48,716 nt of DNA, taken from the NCBI RefSeq assembly GCF_021608135.1, contig NZ_JAKIHL010000025.1, positions 1 to 48,716 on the forward strand, in the 5' to 3' direction. The notes under the pieces were generated by a model. The model saw nothing but the letters and a program-made list of their open reading frames with translations, was not told the DNA's origin and did no database searches. The position numbers and the translations under genes were made by a program. Shown here piece after piece: positions 7,394 to 15,404 of this stretch (its first letter is position 1; each line of letters starts with the position of its first letter). Source of the stretch: Microaerobacter geothermalis. Its GTDB lineage: Bacteria > Bacillota > Bacilli > DSM-22679.

Positions 7394-9865
7394 TTATCCC
7401 TGCCATTTCTTCTGACCGGAAATATACAGGTGGGCTTCCCCCTTATTTTTGACTGTATTTGAAGGTATTCCCATGGTTTTCAATGTATAGGACTGTTTGT
7501 CTGTAACGGGATCGGAAAACCAGGCTGGGTCTATCTTTTGATTGCTTTTCTCTATAGAGTGTTCTTTGACCAAAGACTTTCTGTTACCTTTTTGTGTTTG
7601 TTGTTGATTCACTGGTGAATGGCTTTCCGAAGGAAGAAATACCGGTTCCAAACGATAGTTTTTGATGGGTACAGACTGGCGATTTACGCTTGGAATCTCT
7701 ATTTTCCTTCCGACAATCTGCTCAACCTCTGTTTTCCTTTGGCTTAGATCAGCCTGTTTAACAGCAATCTGATGAAAGTCGCTGACGGCATCATTATAGG
7801 ATTGCTCCAATTGTTCATAGGTTCCGTATCTTGATTCAGCCTCTTGAAGATGGAATTTTGCCTGTTTTACTTCAAAATCCGAATCCAAATACCGTCCGAT
7901 CGGGGTGTGATATCGGTAGCCGTCCTTGGTCATGGCTTGCAACCCTTTATCCTGATAAACCTGATTCAAATTTTGTTTTTGTGCCTGCATCTCTTTATAC
8001 GCCCCAACAAGTTGCTTTTTGGCCATCTGTTTTTCCGGTGCATGCTGAGGCAGAGCGTTATAGTTTTTTAAGCTTTTAGCATATTTGGCTTTTGCATCTC
8101 CGTACATGCTATGAGCATTTAAAAGAGTGGGTCTAACTCTTTTGTACGTTTCGCCATGTTTTTGCAGTATATCTTGGGCCTTCACTCTGTCGAACGCTTC
8201 TGTTGTATTTTCTGCTGCATCCAGGCGGCTTTTCGCTTGTGAGTATTCTTGCTTTGCTTTAAATACAGGATTTAAACGTCCATCCAAACTCCTAAGTTTA
8301 GCTACAGATTGTTCTTCATCCTTCTGTCCTTGGACAAACTGTTCAGGGAGACTTTGAAAGTCTTTAAACACCTTTGCCCTTTCCCTGTGGTAATCCTGGT
8401 TTAAAAAAGGTAATCTGGACAATGTTGTATGGACTTTTTCCTGGACAGCAGGGGAAGAGACCACTCCATCGATTTTTTTGGTTGCAAAATTAGCAAGTCC
8501 CTTTCCTGTCATAAGGCCTCCCTTTGCTCCAGACATTCCCCCAAGCCCTATTCCAGCCAATGCACCGACTGCCCCCGCACTAAAATTCAATCCTCTACGC
8601 AAAGTGGTTCCAAAACCCGATTGAGCGCCCGTTTGAGAATAGGCAAGATTGTTTGAGTATACATCTCTTGCCCCCTGAAAGGTATGCTTTGCTAATTTCC
8701 CGGTTGCCAGCATTCCTGTGATTCCGAGACCCCCAAGAAACATTGACTTTAACCAGCCTGCCCCTTCTTGGGCCATGCTGTATGATCCAAATACTTCCCT
8801 GACGATGGCTCCAGCCGGTATAACAGCTAGCAAGATGATGATTGAATAACCGATTTTTTCATTGTCGGAGGCGTTTGTAAGAAACAGAAATCCAAAACTG
8901 TACATGAACGCATGAACGGGCTGGATGAAGATATTGGCCAACATCTCCCGATTCCACATGCTGAATAGGTGGCGTTTTGACGGGAAGTTTTGAAGGGCTG
9001 CAATGATAGGAAACAACGAGAAGAGACTGAGAATAGCAACCGCCCGCATAAAGTAGATGAAGAATATCATCCCCATCTGGGAAAGTGCAATCAACTTCAC
9101 AATTGCTTGAGTAAGTCCGTCTTGCAATTCATTTGCATACCCCAAAATTCCCATTCGTGCCAGCTCTGGATCAACCATATTCGCAAAAAGAGCGGTAAAA
9201 AACATGCTGATATCCGTGTATATTCCAATCAAATACGGGATAAAAAAGACAGCCAATCCCGTTAAGACGGCTGTAACAAGGACGCTTGTCGCAGTGATTC
9301 TATCCTGTACACCTCTTGGAAACATCAGATGGTTTGCTTGATATATGATGATGATGACTAAAGCCGACCAGAAAATAGCCATCATAAAATAATACGCAAC
9401 CTTCATTTTTTCCCAAATGCTTTCCGGGAAAATATAAAACGCATATTGATCTTTTCCTTTGAATTCAGCGATCTGATTTCCCTCTGCATCATAGGTGGTT
9501 TTATAGTTATAAATCAACTCCTGTGGAGGGGGAATAATAAAACTTAAAAACCCTGCTACCCTTTCAAACACATATCCTAAACTGCTTCCTAAAAAGTTTG
9601 CATCATTGAAAAAGATATCCGCCCCTAAAAGTCCGATCGAACCCCACTTGGCGTATGGATATATTTTTTTCACTTTCTCCGACACAGTATTTCCTGTTTC
9701 CTTGACCTTCCCAAACCACCCCCCTTTAAATATTTTTCCGATACCGCCAATCTTGCCAAGAAAAGAAAAACCCCCGGCATCGGCTTTGTACACCCCAAAG
9801 GAGGCCAAGCCTGCTCCAGTAATCAAAGTGATCAATAGGGTCAACACAATCACCTTTTTTAGCAT
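7394..9865 (-). CDS. VirB6/TrbL-like polytopic conjugation channel protein with long cytoplasmic tail
   Basis: 823 residues from ATG 9865 (GGGGGGTGA 4 nt upstream; overlaps nothing but follows VirB4 by 4 nt). A signal-like N-terminus (KKVIVLTLLITLITGAGLA) is followed by a hydrophobic stretch near residue 95 and about five or six clear membrane helices between ~150 and ~390. A glycine-rich segment (SAGAVGALAGIGLGGMSGA) precedes a long, polar, coiled-coil-prone tail (~480-820) rich in Gln, Lys and Glu. This is the layout of TcpH/ConG/VirB6 proteins of Gram-positive conjugation systems. Position between VirB4 and the wall hydrolase matches ICEBs1-like order. Confidence 0.75.
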   Translation of the reverse strand: MLKKVIVLTLLITLITGAGLASFGVYKADAGGFSFLGKIGGIGKIFKGGWFGKVKETGNTVSEKVKKIYPYAKWGSIGLLGADIFFNDANFLGSSLGYVFERVAGFLSFIIPPPQELIYNYKTTYDAEGNQIAEFKGKDQYAFYIFPESIWEKMKVAYYFMMAIFWSALVIIIIYQANHLMFPRGVQDRITATSVLVTAVLTGLAVFFIPYLIGIYTDISMFFTALFANMVDPELARMGILGYANELQDGLTQAIVKLIALSQMGMIFFIYFMRAVAILSLFSLFPIIAALQNFPSKRHLFSMWNREMLANIFIQPVHAFMYSFGFLFLTNASDNEKIGYSIIILLAVIPAGAIVREVFGSYSMAQEGAGWLKSMFLGGLGITGMLATGKLAKHTFQGARDVYSNNLAYSQTGAQSGFGTTLRRGLNFSAGAVGALAGIGLGGMSGAKGGLMTGKGLANFATKKIDGVVSSPAVQEKVHTTLSRLPFLNQDYHRERAKVFKDFQSLPEQFVQGQKDEEQSVAKLRSLDGRLNPVFKAKQEYSQAKSRLDAAENTTEAFDRVKAQDILQKHGETYKRVRPTLLNAHSMYGDAKAKYAKSLKNYNALPQHAPEKQMAKKQLVGAYKEMQAQKQNLNQVYQDKGLQAMTKDGYRYHTPIGRYLDSDFEVKQAKFHLQEAESRYGTYEQLEQSYNDAVSDFHQIAVKQADLSQRKTEVEQIVGRKIEIPSVNRQSVPIKNYRLEPVFLPSESHSPVNQQQTQKGNRKSLVKEHSIEKSNQKIDPAWFSDPVTDKQSYTLKTMGIPSNTVKNKGEAHLYISGQKKWQG

Positions 9866-9869
9866 TCCG

Positions 9870-11714
9870 TCACCCCCCATGTTCAGGGAAAAAGATTTCT
9901 TGTTCCCATGGAGAGAATTGGGTCACACTTCTACAACTGTACTTCGGCTGCTTAATGATCGCATGATGTTCCGTCCCAAGGGATAAAAATTCAACCTCAC
10001 CTTCTGTGAGATTGAACATCTCAGCACAGTATTTTAAATCACCCTCATGCTGCCCAAATATGATTTTCGTGTCGCTGTTTTGGACAATCGCACGGCCATG
10101 CTCATTCTCGTAAAACTTTTGAAAGTTTTGTGTAGCGGCAATGGGTCCGCCTTTACGTTTCCGAAAACGTCTAAAAAATGTTTCCAGGGCTTTGGCTGAA
10201 TAAGGGTTATCCAAAAATTCCTGACACTCATCGGCGATGATTCTGAATAGGCTCCCTTCATCTTCCGACCGTTTCTTAATAAAGCGATTTTCCAGATACG
10301 TCATGACCACAATATTTGCAATGGGACGAAGGAGGGAATTTTTCAACTCTTTCATGCCAAATCCAATACAAGGGGCTTCTGCCAATTCAACATTTGTATA
10401 ACAATCAAATAAGCCGAGAGTCCCGTCAGCAGTATATCGTTCCAAGGAAATCACTGTTCCTTTCAGCTCCGGGATACCTTCGGCCATTTCACAAAAGATA
10501 TGATAAAAATCTGAAAAGCGAGGAGGAAGCTTTTTATTTCGCTTGATAAATTTCTTTGTATTCTCATCAAAAAAGCCTTCTTCATACAGGCTGTTTGGAT
10601 CTTCGGTAATACCTTTTGCAGCGTATGCTTTTCTCCATGCCTTGTCGATGTAGGCTTCAATGATTTTGTCTTCTTTGTTGTCCGTCAGTCCAGCCATAAA
10701 GGAAGCAAGATTAGTCATATCCTCTATTTTTCCGTTTAGATCAACAATTGATTTTCCGTATTCATGGTTATATTCTTCTTCAATATCTGCTGGATTGAAA
10801 CGCAAATCGGTGTGTCGGTTAATTGGAAGGTACACTCCCCCAAGTGTCTCGATGGCTTTGCGAAATTCATTATCCTGATCGAGTACCGCCTGAAATATAT
10901 CGTATCGCACTTCTCCGGCCAAGATTTTTTTTAACATCGCACTTTTTCCTGTCCCCGATACCCCTATGATTGCAATGCCATAATTCTTGACATGCTCCTT
11001 GTTAAATCCATCAAACAAGATAGGGGAGCCCGTGTCATAGTTTAGTCCAATCAGGGGCCCTTTTTCATGGGGCCAATCGGAGATTGTGAAAGGATAGAGA
11101 TTTGTCCCAGCATCCAGGTTCATCTCTTTCCAAGCATGTTTCGTTTTTATCCCTAGGGGGCTAACCGCCTTCCACATCAAATCATGCTCATCATCTGCCA
11201 GTTTCAAATGGTCTTTTGTTCCGCCGAATTTTGCCATGAGGCGATCAACTTTTTTCTCCAATTCATCAATAGATGGAGCCGCTATCGTAACAAAATTATC
11301 AAAATAGATTATCCTGTCACGGTTGTTTTCGATGTCTGCCCTCAGCTGGTCAAGGAGTGCCAATTCATCCCTTTTCGCTCGTACTCCACGGCTTGAAACC
11401 TGTTTTGCGCGTTCAATCAATTTCGACTCTATGCCCTCGATACGATCTGTCAGCCACCTGATCATTTTTTCTTTTTCCACTGGAGAAATATACTGGGCGA
11501 AGTCAATATCCCCGGCGAAGCTTACCAATGGATGAAGGTAGCCAAAATCAATTTCATAGGGCCAACCGTCAATATAGAGAGAACGGATATAACGGTCACC
11601 AATGCGAATATGCTTTGGATTACTCAAATCCCCTGTATTGGGAGCCAATGATTCGATAAATTCTGTTACAGGTCTATATTCGTCTTCACGCTTTTCTTTA
11701 GCCTTGAACAGCAA
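9870..11714 (-). CDS. virB4: VirB4/TraC-type conjugation ATPase, C-terminal (motor) part
   Basis: 614 residues. Walker A is GVSGTGKS at 251-258 and Walker B is RIIADECQEFL; ATQNFQKFYENEHG and the DTKIIFGQ segment are typical of VirB4/TraC/ConE. The start is TTG 11714 with GGGAGGG 8 nt upstream. The frame lacks the usual VirB4 N-terminal domain; that domain is recognisable in the separate gene upstream, which overlaps it by 17 nt. VirB4 is the hexameric ATPase at the base of the type IV secretion channel. The protein should act at the cytoplasmic membrane with the VirB6- and PrgI-like proteins. Confidence 0.9.
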   Translation of the reverse strand: MLFKAKEKREDEYRPVTEFIESLAPNTGDLSNPKHIRIGDRYIRSLYIDGWPYEIDFGYLHPLVSFAGDIDFAQYISPVEKEKMIRWLTDRIEGIESKLIERAKQVSSRGVRAKRDELALLDQLRADIENNRDRIIYFDNFVTIAAPSIDELEKKVDRLMAKFGGTKDHLKLADDEHDLMWKAVSPLGIKTKHAWKEMNLDAGTNLYPFTISDWPHEKGPLIGLNYDTGSPILFDGFNKEHVKNYGIAIIGVSGTGKSAMLKKILAGEVRYDIFQAVLDQDNEFRKAIETLGGVYLPINRHTDLRFNPADIEEEYNHEYGKSIVDLNGKIEDMTNLASFMAGLTDNKEDKIIEAYIDKAWRKAYAAKGITEDPNSLYEEGFFDENTKKFIKRNKKLPPRFSDFYHIFCEMAEGIPELKGTVISLERYTADGTLGLFDCYTNVELAEAPCIGFGMKELKNSLLRPIANIVVMTYLENRFIKKRSEDEGSLFRIIADECQEFLDNPYSAKALETFFRRFRKRKGGPIAATQNFQKFYENEHGRAIVQNSDTKIIFGQHEGDLKYCAEMFNLTEGEVEFLSLGTEHHAIIKQPKYSCRSVTQFSPWEQEIFFPEHGG

Positions 11715-12282
11715 AATTGTTCCCTCCCCTTACCCAGAGATTTAAAAAGCCCTGCTCATACATATCTGCACCTGAAATGTACTTGCTTTGGGTCTTATTG
11801 CACCAGGCATGCAATATATCGTACACTTCCGGCGTTTTTAATACGTTGTATCTTCTCACAAATCGATGAATATATTGAAAAGACTCTTCTATTCTGTCTG
11901 TCAGAAAGTCTTCGGCTTTTTCAAAATTAAAAGAATGATCGTTTAAAAGAAAAATCAGGAAATTCCTCCGAACTGGCAAGTTCCTTGATTCCATCAATTC
12001 CAAATTGAAATTTTCTTGATGAATGAGAAATTCTTCTGTAACAGAACCTTGAGCATTATATTTTTTGATCATTGCGATACGGTTTTCCTTTTGCTCTTTC
12101 ATGACAGCGTCCAGGTCTACCTGCCTGCTTTGAATATAGAGCATGATATCGGTTTCCAATGTGTTCAGAAATTCACGCCATCCAAAATAGACATTCTTCA
12201 TTTCTTTCTCTGAACAATGGGTGAGCGGTATTGGGTGAATTTCTACATATTTTCGATATCCCCCATTTTTTAGCACAACCAT
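11698..12282 (-). CDS. Separate VirB4 N-terminal domain protein
   Basis: 194 residues from the first normal start, ATG 12282. GMVVLKNGGYRKYVEIHPI and DIMLYIQSRQVDLD resemble the N-terminal domain of VirB4/TraC proteins (typically 'dGiVvLkdGrY.kileV' and 'iqi.v.sRk.dld'). No P-loop is present. Codons upstream of 12282 stay open back to a TGA near 12356 and read INWDEYFEIEDVENG, which looks like the natural beginning of this domain, yet that stretch has no ATG, GTG or TTG. The real start may be a rare codon or a frameshift from the PrgI-like gene (stop 12332). The 3' end overlaps the motor gene by 17 nt. Confidence 0.7.
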   Translation of the reverse strand: MVVLKNGGYRKYVEIHPIPLTHCSEKEMKNVYFGWREFLNTLETDIMLYIQSRQVDLDAVMKEQKENRIAMIKKYNAQGSVTEEFLIHQENFNLELMESRNLPVRRNFLIFLLNDHSFNFEKAEDFLTDRIEESFQYIHRFVRRYNVLKTPEVYDILHAWCNKTQSKYISGADMYEQGFLNLWVRGGNNFAVQG

Positions 12283-12331
12283 TCCATTTTCAACATCCTC
12301 AATTTCAAAATACTCATCCCAATTGATGGTT

Positions 12332-12616
12332 TTACTTGAGCGTAAAATAACCTCTCACCTCTTTTCTGACGATTTTTTTAGGTCGAAATCTGAATTTTAT
12401 TTTTCGCCACCATACAATCCATGGTCTTTCACCATTGATTTTCCTGAACATCAAATATCCCCCTGCTATGATAAACAGGGGGATGATCTCATAAAGTCCG
12501 CTAGAGGCAGAAATTAAGATACCGATGAAACTGACAATTGAAATAATCCATTGCTCATTCGATAGCCAAAACAATGGAATATCGTTTTTGATTCCTTTTG
12601 GGACCTTTGCACGCAT
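12332..12616 (-). CDS. PrgI/VirB3-like small membrane protein
   Basis: 94 residues from ATG 12616, with AGGTG 6 nt upstream; a GTG at 12625 is the upstream alternative. RAKVPKGIKNDIPLFWLSNEQW is followed by two membrane helices (about residues 26-43 and 46-62) and a basic tail (WRKIKFRFRPKK). This matches the PrgI/TcpE family of Gram-positive conjugation systems, equivalent to VirB3, which sits directly before VirB4. It follows the VirB2-like gene with a one-base gap from the GTG. Confidence 0.75.
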   Translation of the reverse strand: MRAKVPKGIKNDIPLFWLSNEQWIISIVSFIGILISASSGLYEIIPLFIIAGGYLMFRKINGERPWIVWWRKIKFRFRPKKIVRKEVRGYFTLK

Positions 12617-12625
12617 GGGCAGCAC

Positions 12626-13006
12626 CTAAAATTTAAGAGCGTTATATACAATTTTAACGATCGTAACCACGCTTGAAATCAGAATCAAACCAATTACAAT
12701 TCCGCCACCCCAGCTTTTGGCCGTTTCCTTTGATCGTTGCCCGATTGCAACATTCAAAAACATCGCAAGGAGTGCACCGGATAGCACCGCTAATCCCAAG
12801 GTTATAACAATAATCCAGTTTAGTGATTTATTAAACCATGTTTCAAAATCAGCTTGGGTATCCCCCTCTGATATTCCAAAAGGGTCTATTTTCAACTCAT
12901 CTTGGCTATTGTTATGTTCAGCAAAAACTGGAGACGTGAACATAAACATCATGAACAATGCAAACAACATTAATATTGTAATTGGTTTCTTTAGAGATAC
13001 AGACAT
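12626..13006 (-). CDS. VirB2/TrbC-like or TcpD-like small exported protein; first gene of the secretion operon
   Basis: 126 residues. It has a signal peptide (ITILMLFALFMMFMFTSPVFA), a short acidic loop (about 30-62) and two membrane helices (about 64-84 and 98-120) separated by a short basic turn GQRSKETAKSWGG. Layout and position just before the PrgI-like gene fit a pilin-like or core channel subunit. GGGAGG is 7 nt upstream of ATG 13006. A strong inverted repeat lies in its leader (13043-13084). Confidence 0.65.
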   Translation of the reverse strand: MSVSLKKPITILMLFALFMMFMFTSPVFAEHNNSQDELKIDPFGISEGDTQADFETWFNKSLNWIIVITLGLAVLSGALLAMFLNVAIGQRSKETAKSWGGGIVIGLILISSVVTIVKIVYNALKF

Positions 13007-13042
13007 TCATTCTTTCCTCCCTAACATTTTTTTAATAGAAGA

Positions 13043-13084
13043 AGGGTCCGTTTTACCAACTTCAAGGGGAAACGGACCCTTTTT
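13043..13084. terminator. Strong hairpin between spoVS and the secretion operon
   Basis: AGGGTCCGTTT (13043-13053) pairs perfectly with AAACGGACCCT (13070-13080) over 11 bp with a 16-nt loop. A T-run follows on the + strand (13080-13084), so it is a good + strand terminator. Read on the minus strand, in the direction of the operon, the stem is followed by TTCTTCTATT, a weaker terminator signal. It could end spoVS transcripts partly, or act as an attenuator ahead of the secretion genes. Confidence 0.6.
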
Positions 13085-13133
13085 GACGCTCCGCAGGGCA
13101 AGCCAACAGGTTTTCTTGGCTAAAAATTTATAA

Positions 13134-13394
13134 TTAGACCGCTTTGACCGTGAATTTCATCGCTGTGCGTTCGTCTTCGTCAATTTTGATGTCTACAAAT
13201 CCCGGCGTGCAAATCAGGTCAACGCCGCTGGGGGCAATAAACCCACGAGCAATCGCCACTGCTTTGACTGCTTGATTAACTGCTCCAGCTCCAATGGCCT
13301 GAATTTCAGCGACTTTGCATTCCTTGATTACACCAACAATGGCACCAGCAACAGATTTAGGGTTAGATTTTGCAGAGACTTTCAGATTTTCCAT
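13134..13394 (-). CDS. spoVS: Stage V sporulation protein S (SpoVS)
   Basis: 86 residues, the usual full length. The highly conserved stretches LKVSAKSNPKSVAGA, AEIQAIGAGAVNQAVKAVAI and ARGFIAPSGVDLI leave no doubt about the family. SpoVS is a small Alba-like, nucleic-acid-binding type protein that affects spore coat assembly and septation in Bacillus. Here it lies inside an ICE, immediately upstream of the secretion operon, rather than in its usual chromosomal setting; a host copy elsewhere is likely but not visible. A perfect 11-bp tandem repeat lies about 60 bp upstream. Confidence 0.95.
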   Translation of the reverse strand: MENLKVSAKSNPKSVAGAIVGVIKECKVAEIQAIGAGAVNQAVKAVAIARGFIAPSGVDLICTPGFVDIKIDEDERTAMKFTVKAV

Positions 13395-13451
13395 GGTTTA
13401 CTTCATCCTTTCATATTTTGATTTTTGTTTGATTATCAGCGACCGAACAAC

Positions 13452-13473
13452 AGGACAGCATTAGGACAGCATT
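13452..13473. repeat. Perfect 11-bp tandem repeat upstream of spoVS
   Basis: AGGACAGCATT occurs twice back to back (13452-13462 and 13463-13473) in the 105-bp gap between the DUF457 gene and spoVS. It could be a protein binding site or a chance duplication; nothing else in the gap is recognisable. Confidence 0.6.
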
Positions 13474-13499
13474 CCTGGTTAACTCATGAAATCACCACC

Positions 13500-13955
13500 T
13501 TAAAATAATCTTTCCAAGAAATCCTGCCAATTGAATGCAAAAAATACACCCATACCCATCAGAAGCAATGCTTCGATGAACACGGGCGGTATTCCCAGTG
13601 ATATCACAGTCCTTTTTCGATACGGATAAAATAAAAAGACACCCCCTGTCAAAATATCAAGGACCAGGTGAGAAACATACCCGATAATAAACGGCATAAA
13701 CAAGAATGGATACAGCCAATAAATGCCGATAGACAACAAGAGCACCATCCATATTGAATGGGTGAGCGTTCTGTGTCCAACCGTATTTTCGATTATACGG
13801 GGGAGTACAGGAACCGTCCTCCCAATCAGAGAGCTTTTGACATCTATGTCCGGTAGCAAAGATGATATCCCTGCAACAATAAGGGCTGAAGGTGATGTTT
13901 GACCGGCATATACTGTGACGGTAATGGCAACTACCAAATGAGTAGGTCCCGTCAT
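13500..13955 (-). CDS. DUF457/YdjM-type membrane-bound metal-dependent hydrolase
   Basis: 151 residues. MTGPTHLVVA at the N-terminus, SSLLPDIDV, and GHRTLTHSIW form the His/Asp set of the YdjM/DUF457 family; GYVSHLVLDILTGG adds the H-x3-D motif. Four membrane helices are visible. These proteins are predicted membrane metal-dependent hydrolases; the substrate is not known. It overlaps the small zinc-ribbon gene by 4 nt (ATGA). Confidence 0.85.
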   Translation of the reverse strand: MTGPTHLVVAITVTVYAGQTSPSALIVAGISSLLPDIDVKSSLIGRTVPVLPRIIENTVGHRTLTHSIWMVLLLSIGIYWLYPFLFMPFIIGYVSHLVLDILTGGVFLFYPYRKRTVISLGIPPVFIEALLLMGMGVFFAFNWQDFLERLF

Positions 13956-14071
13956 GATTTTTTACCCTCTTTAAAGCAACTGATGCAAAGGCCTCTTTTT
14001 TCCTCGACCTCAAATGTGGTTAATCTGAGACCACATTCCTTGCATTTCTTTTCTGTCAAAACTAATACCAT
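13952..14071 (-). CDS. 39-residue zinc-ribbon protein
   Basis: Two CxxC pairs (CKEC and CISC) about 19 residues apart suggest a single zinc ribbon. The start is ATG 14071, with AAGGTGAG upstream; a longer frame runs back into the IsrB element and is an artefact of its right end. The element inserted just 5' of this ribosome binding site. Coupled to DUF457 by a 4-nt overlap. Function unknown. Confidence 0.6.
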   Translation of the reverse strand: MVLVLTEKKCKECGLRLTTFEVEEKRGLCISCFKEGKKS

Positions 14072-14158
14072 TTTTCTCACCTTAATCGGTGCAGGAGACT
14101 CCGATCCTCTATAGGTCGGAGAGGAATGCACCTTCTCTCCTTTCGTTTCCAAATTTGT

Positions 14159-15178
14159 CTAACTCACTTTCTTAACAAACCATGTCTGTTGAAATACCTT
14201 TTGGCATTCTTCCGGCTTGGCATTTTGCATTACTCGCTTGTTTTCAAAATCAAACGAATGCAAGCTTAATCTCTCTTTGGTTGTGCCACCTGTTCGGTAT
14301 AGTTTGCCTTTGTACCAAACCACGGTGTTCTTTTTGAATCCCAATGCAAAACTGCCTCCGTATGGCTTGCGTACACCACTTTTTGCGGGTTGAAAGACAT
14401 GAAGTTGCCGTCTTGCCATCTCTGGTCTACGCCATGCCATGAAGGTTGTAACAACTAGATTCTTTGTCCTCAACAACAACCAACACAACGCCAACCCATC
14501 TACCGCTTGGGACGAAAAAACAAGTTCACCCTTCTTGTGGGTCTTTTCCAATCTGTTGATCTCTCTTGCTTTTCTCGTATCCTCCGGGTCATACAAGCAG
14601 AGATTGCCACGGGACTTCAAAAAGGCATACAACTTGCTCTTTCCCAGCATCGTCCATGTGTAATACTGCCTACCTTGCTCCCCTTTCAACCGGTTACCGT
14701 CTACTTTCATGTCCTCTACGGCAAAATCGGTGATCGGGTAGATTTTTAGCAAGGATTCTATGAGTCGAATTCTCAACTCTACCTTTGCCTTGATCGAAGG
14801 CGGCAACCATCCTTCTTTACGAAGGCGATTGGTAAACCGCTTGGGTCTCCTTCTTGTTTTACGAAACCGCCGTGCTCTTCTCATATTTCGTCTTTGCTCC
14901 ATCTTCTTGGCGATTCTGTTTTTGACCACCAACATCCCTGATAATTGCATTTGTTCTTTGGTAGCGATACAATAGCCGTCATAATGAGCACCGGGGTCTA
15001 TTCCCATCGCCATTTGCTGTGTATGTTTGCTCGTAGGGGTAGTTAGCTGGATATAGAAAATTCCTGTTTTTGTCCACTTCTTGACCGCTGCTCCCTGTTT
15101 TAATAGTTTTCTTGCTTTTGCAGGAGAGCAGGGCATGAGTGGTGTTCCGTCTTGATGTACCACTGGTACTTTTTGCAC
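14159..15178 (-). CDS. isrB: IsrB RNA-guided nickase (IscB relative without HNH domain)
   Basis: 339 residues from GTG 15178, chosen because AAAGGAGG lies 10 nt upstream and the PLMP domain starts there; a longer ATG frame (15292) would translate the omega RNA. Order: PLMP domain (VPVVHQDGTPLMPCSP, 4-20); RuvC-I MGIDPGAHYDGY with Asp61; arginine-rich bridge helix (about 96-118, RRNMRRARRFRKTRRR); RuvC-II DFAVEDMKVD with Glu155; RuvC-III SSQAVDGLALCW with Asp227; C-terminal target-recognition part. RuvC-II and -III are only about 70 residues apart, so no HNH domain fits. All three acidic RuvC residues are present. IsrB cuts one strand of DNA under omega RNA guidance. A remnant of a second copy lies at 18956-19164. 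Confidence 0.9.
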   Translation of the reverse strand: MQKVPVVHQDGTPLMPCSPAKARKLLKQGAAVKKWTKTGIFYIQLTTPTSKHTQQMAMGIDPGAHYDGYCIATKEQMQLSGMLVVKNRIAKKMEQRRNMRRARRFRKTRRRPKRFTNRLRKEGWLPPSIKAKVELRIRLIESLLKIYPITDFAVEDMKVDGNRLKGEQGRQYYTWTMLGKSKLYAFLKSRGNLCLYDPEDTRKAREINRLEKTHKKGELVFSSQAVDGLALCWLLLRTKNLVVTTFMAWRRPEMARRQLHVFQPAKSGVRKPYGGSFALGFKKNTVVWYKGKLYRTGGTTKERLSLHSFDFENKRVMQNAKPEECQKVFQQTWFVKKVS

Positions 15179-15404
15179 GGTATTCGTGCCTCCTTTCAGA
15201 GTTTCGTGCCCTTCGACAATGCCTGACAGGCTTAGGCTTATAGCCGTGGCATTTAACGATTCTGCCGCATTTCCCCAGACTAGGGCGTGCATCCGGGAGG
15301 TGCTTGTAGCCCATCAGGGCGTAGGCTTTCGCCTTTGTCTAGTCAATGCTTTCGCCTGGTATCGTCATCCCAAGCCCCTACTTCTTTAAGTAGGGGTCAT
15401 TGAC
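15179..15404 (-). ncRNA. Omega RNA (HEARO-type) of the IsrB element
   Basis: The 226 nt between the element's left end and the isrB GTG are non-coding and rich in structure. On the minus strand the RNA begins next to TCAATGACCCC, with a perfect 9-bp stem CCCCTACTT/AAGTAGGGG (15375-15396, 4-nt loop) and an AGGC-GAAA-GCCT tetraloop hairpin (15323-15334). IscB and IsrB genes are known to have such RNAs directly upstream, with the guide taken from sequence outside the element's left end. Here the guide would come from the last codons of the DUF5348 gene (about 15405-15424). Ends are estimated. Confidence 0.75.

Larger units (their letters stand above)
14083..15404 (-). mobile_element. IsrB element (IS200/IS605-like, no transposase of its own)
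   Basis: A 1.3-kb unit holds one gene, isrB, with a long structured leader. Its ends are defined by comparison with two shorter relatives in this window (18956-19164 and 23591-23632). All share TCAAT(G/A)ACCCC at the left end (read on the minus strand) and CRCCRATTA at the right end. The right end has a hairpin with arms CTCCGA (14099-14104) and TCGGAG (14116-14121). The left end interrupts the tail of the DUF5348 gene and the right end abuts the zinc-ribbon gene. No tnpA is present, so it would depend on a TnpA supplied in trans. Confidence 0.8.

Noticed and set aside
14072-14152. A longer N-terminus for the zinc-ribbon protein (and a similar one for the RepL-like gene at 18957-19091)
   Set aside because: Both extensions are the same peptide read from the right end of the IsrB-type elements. 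The native starts are at 14071 and at or near 18956.
15179-15292. A longer isrB reading frame starting at ATG 15292
   Set aside because: The extra 38 codons fall in the structured omega RNA and do not resemble the PLMP N-terminus. GTG 15178 has a good ribosome binding site and starts exactly at the conserved domain.
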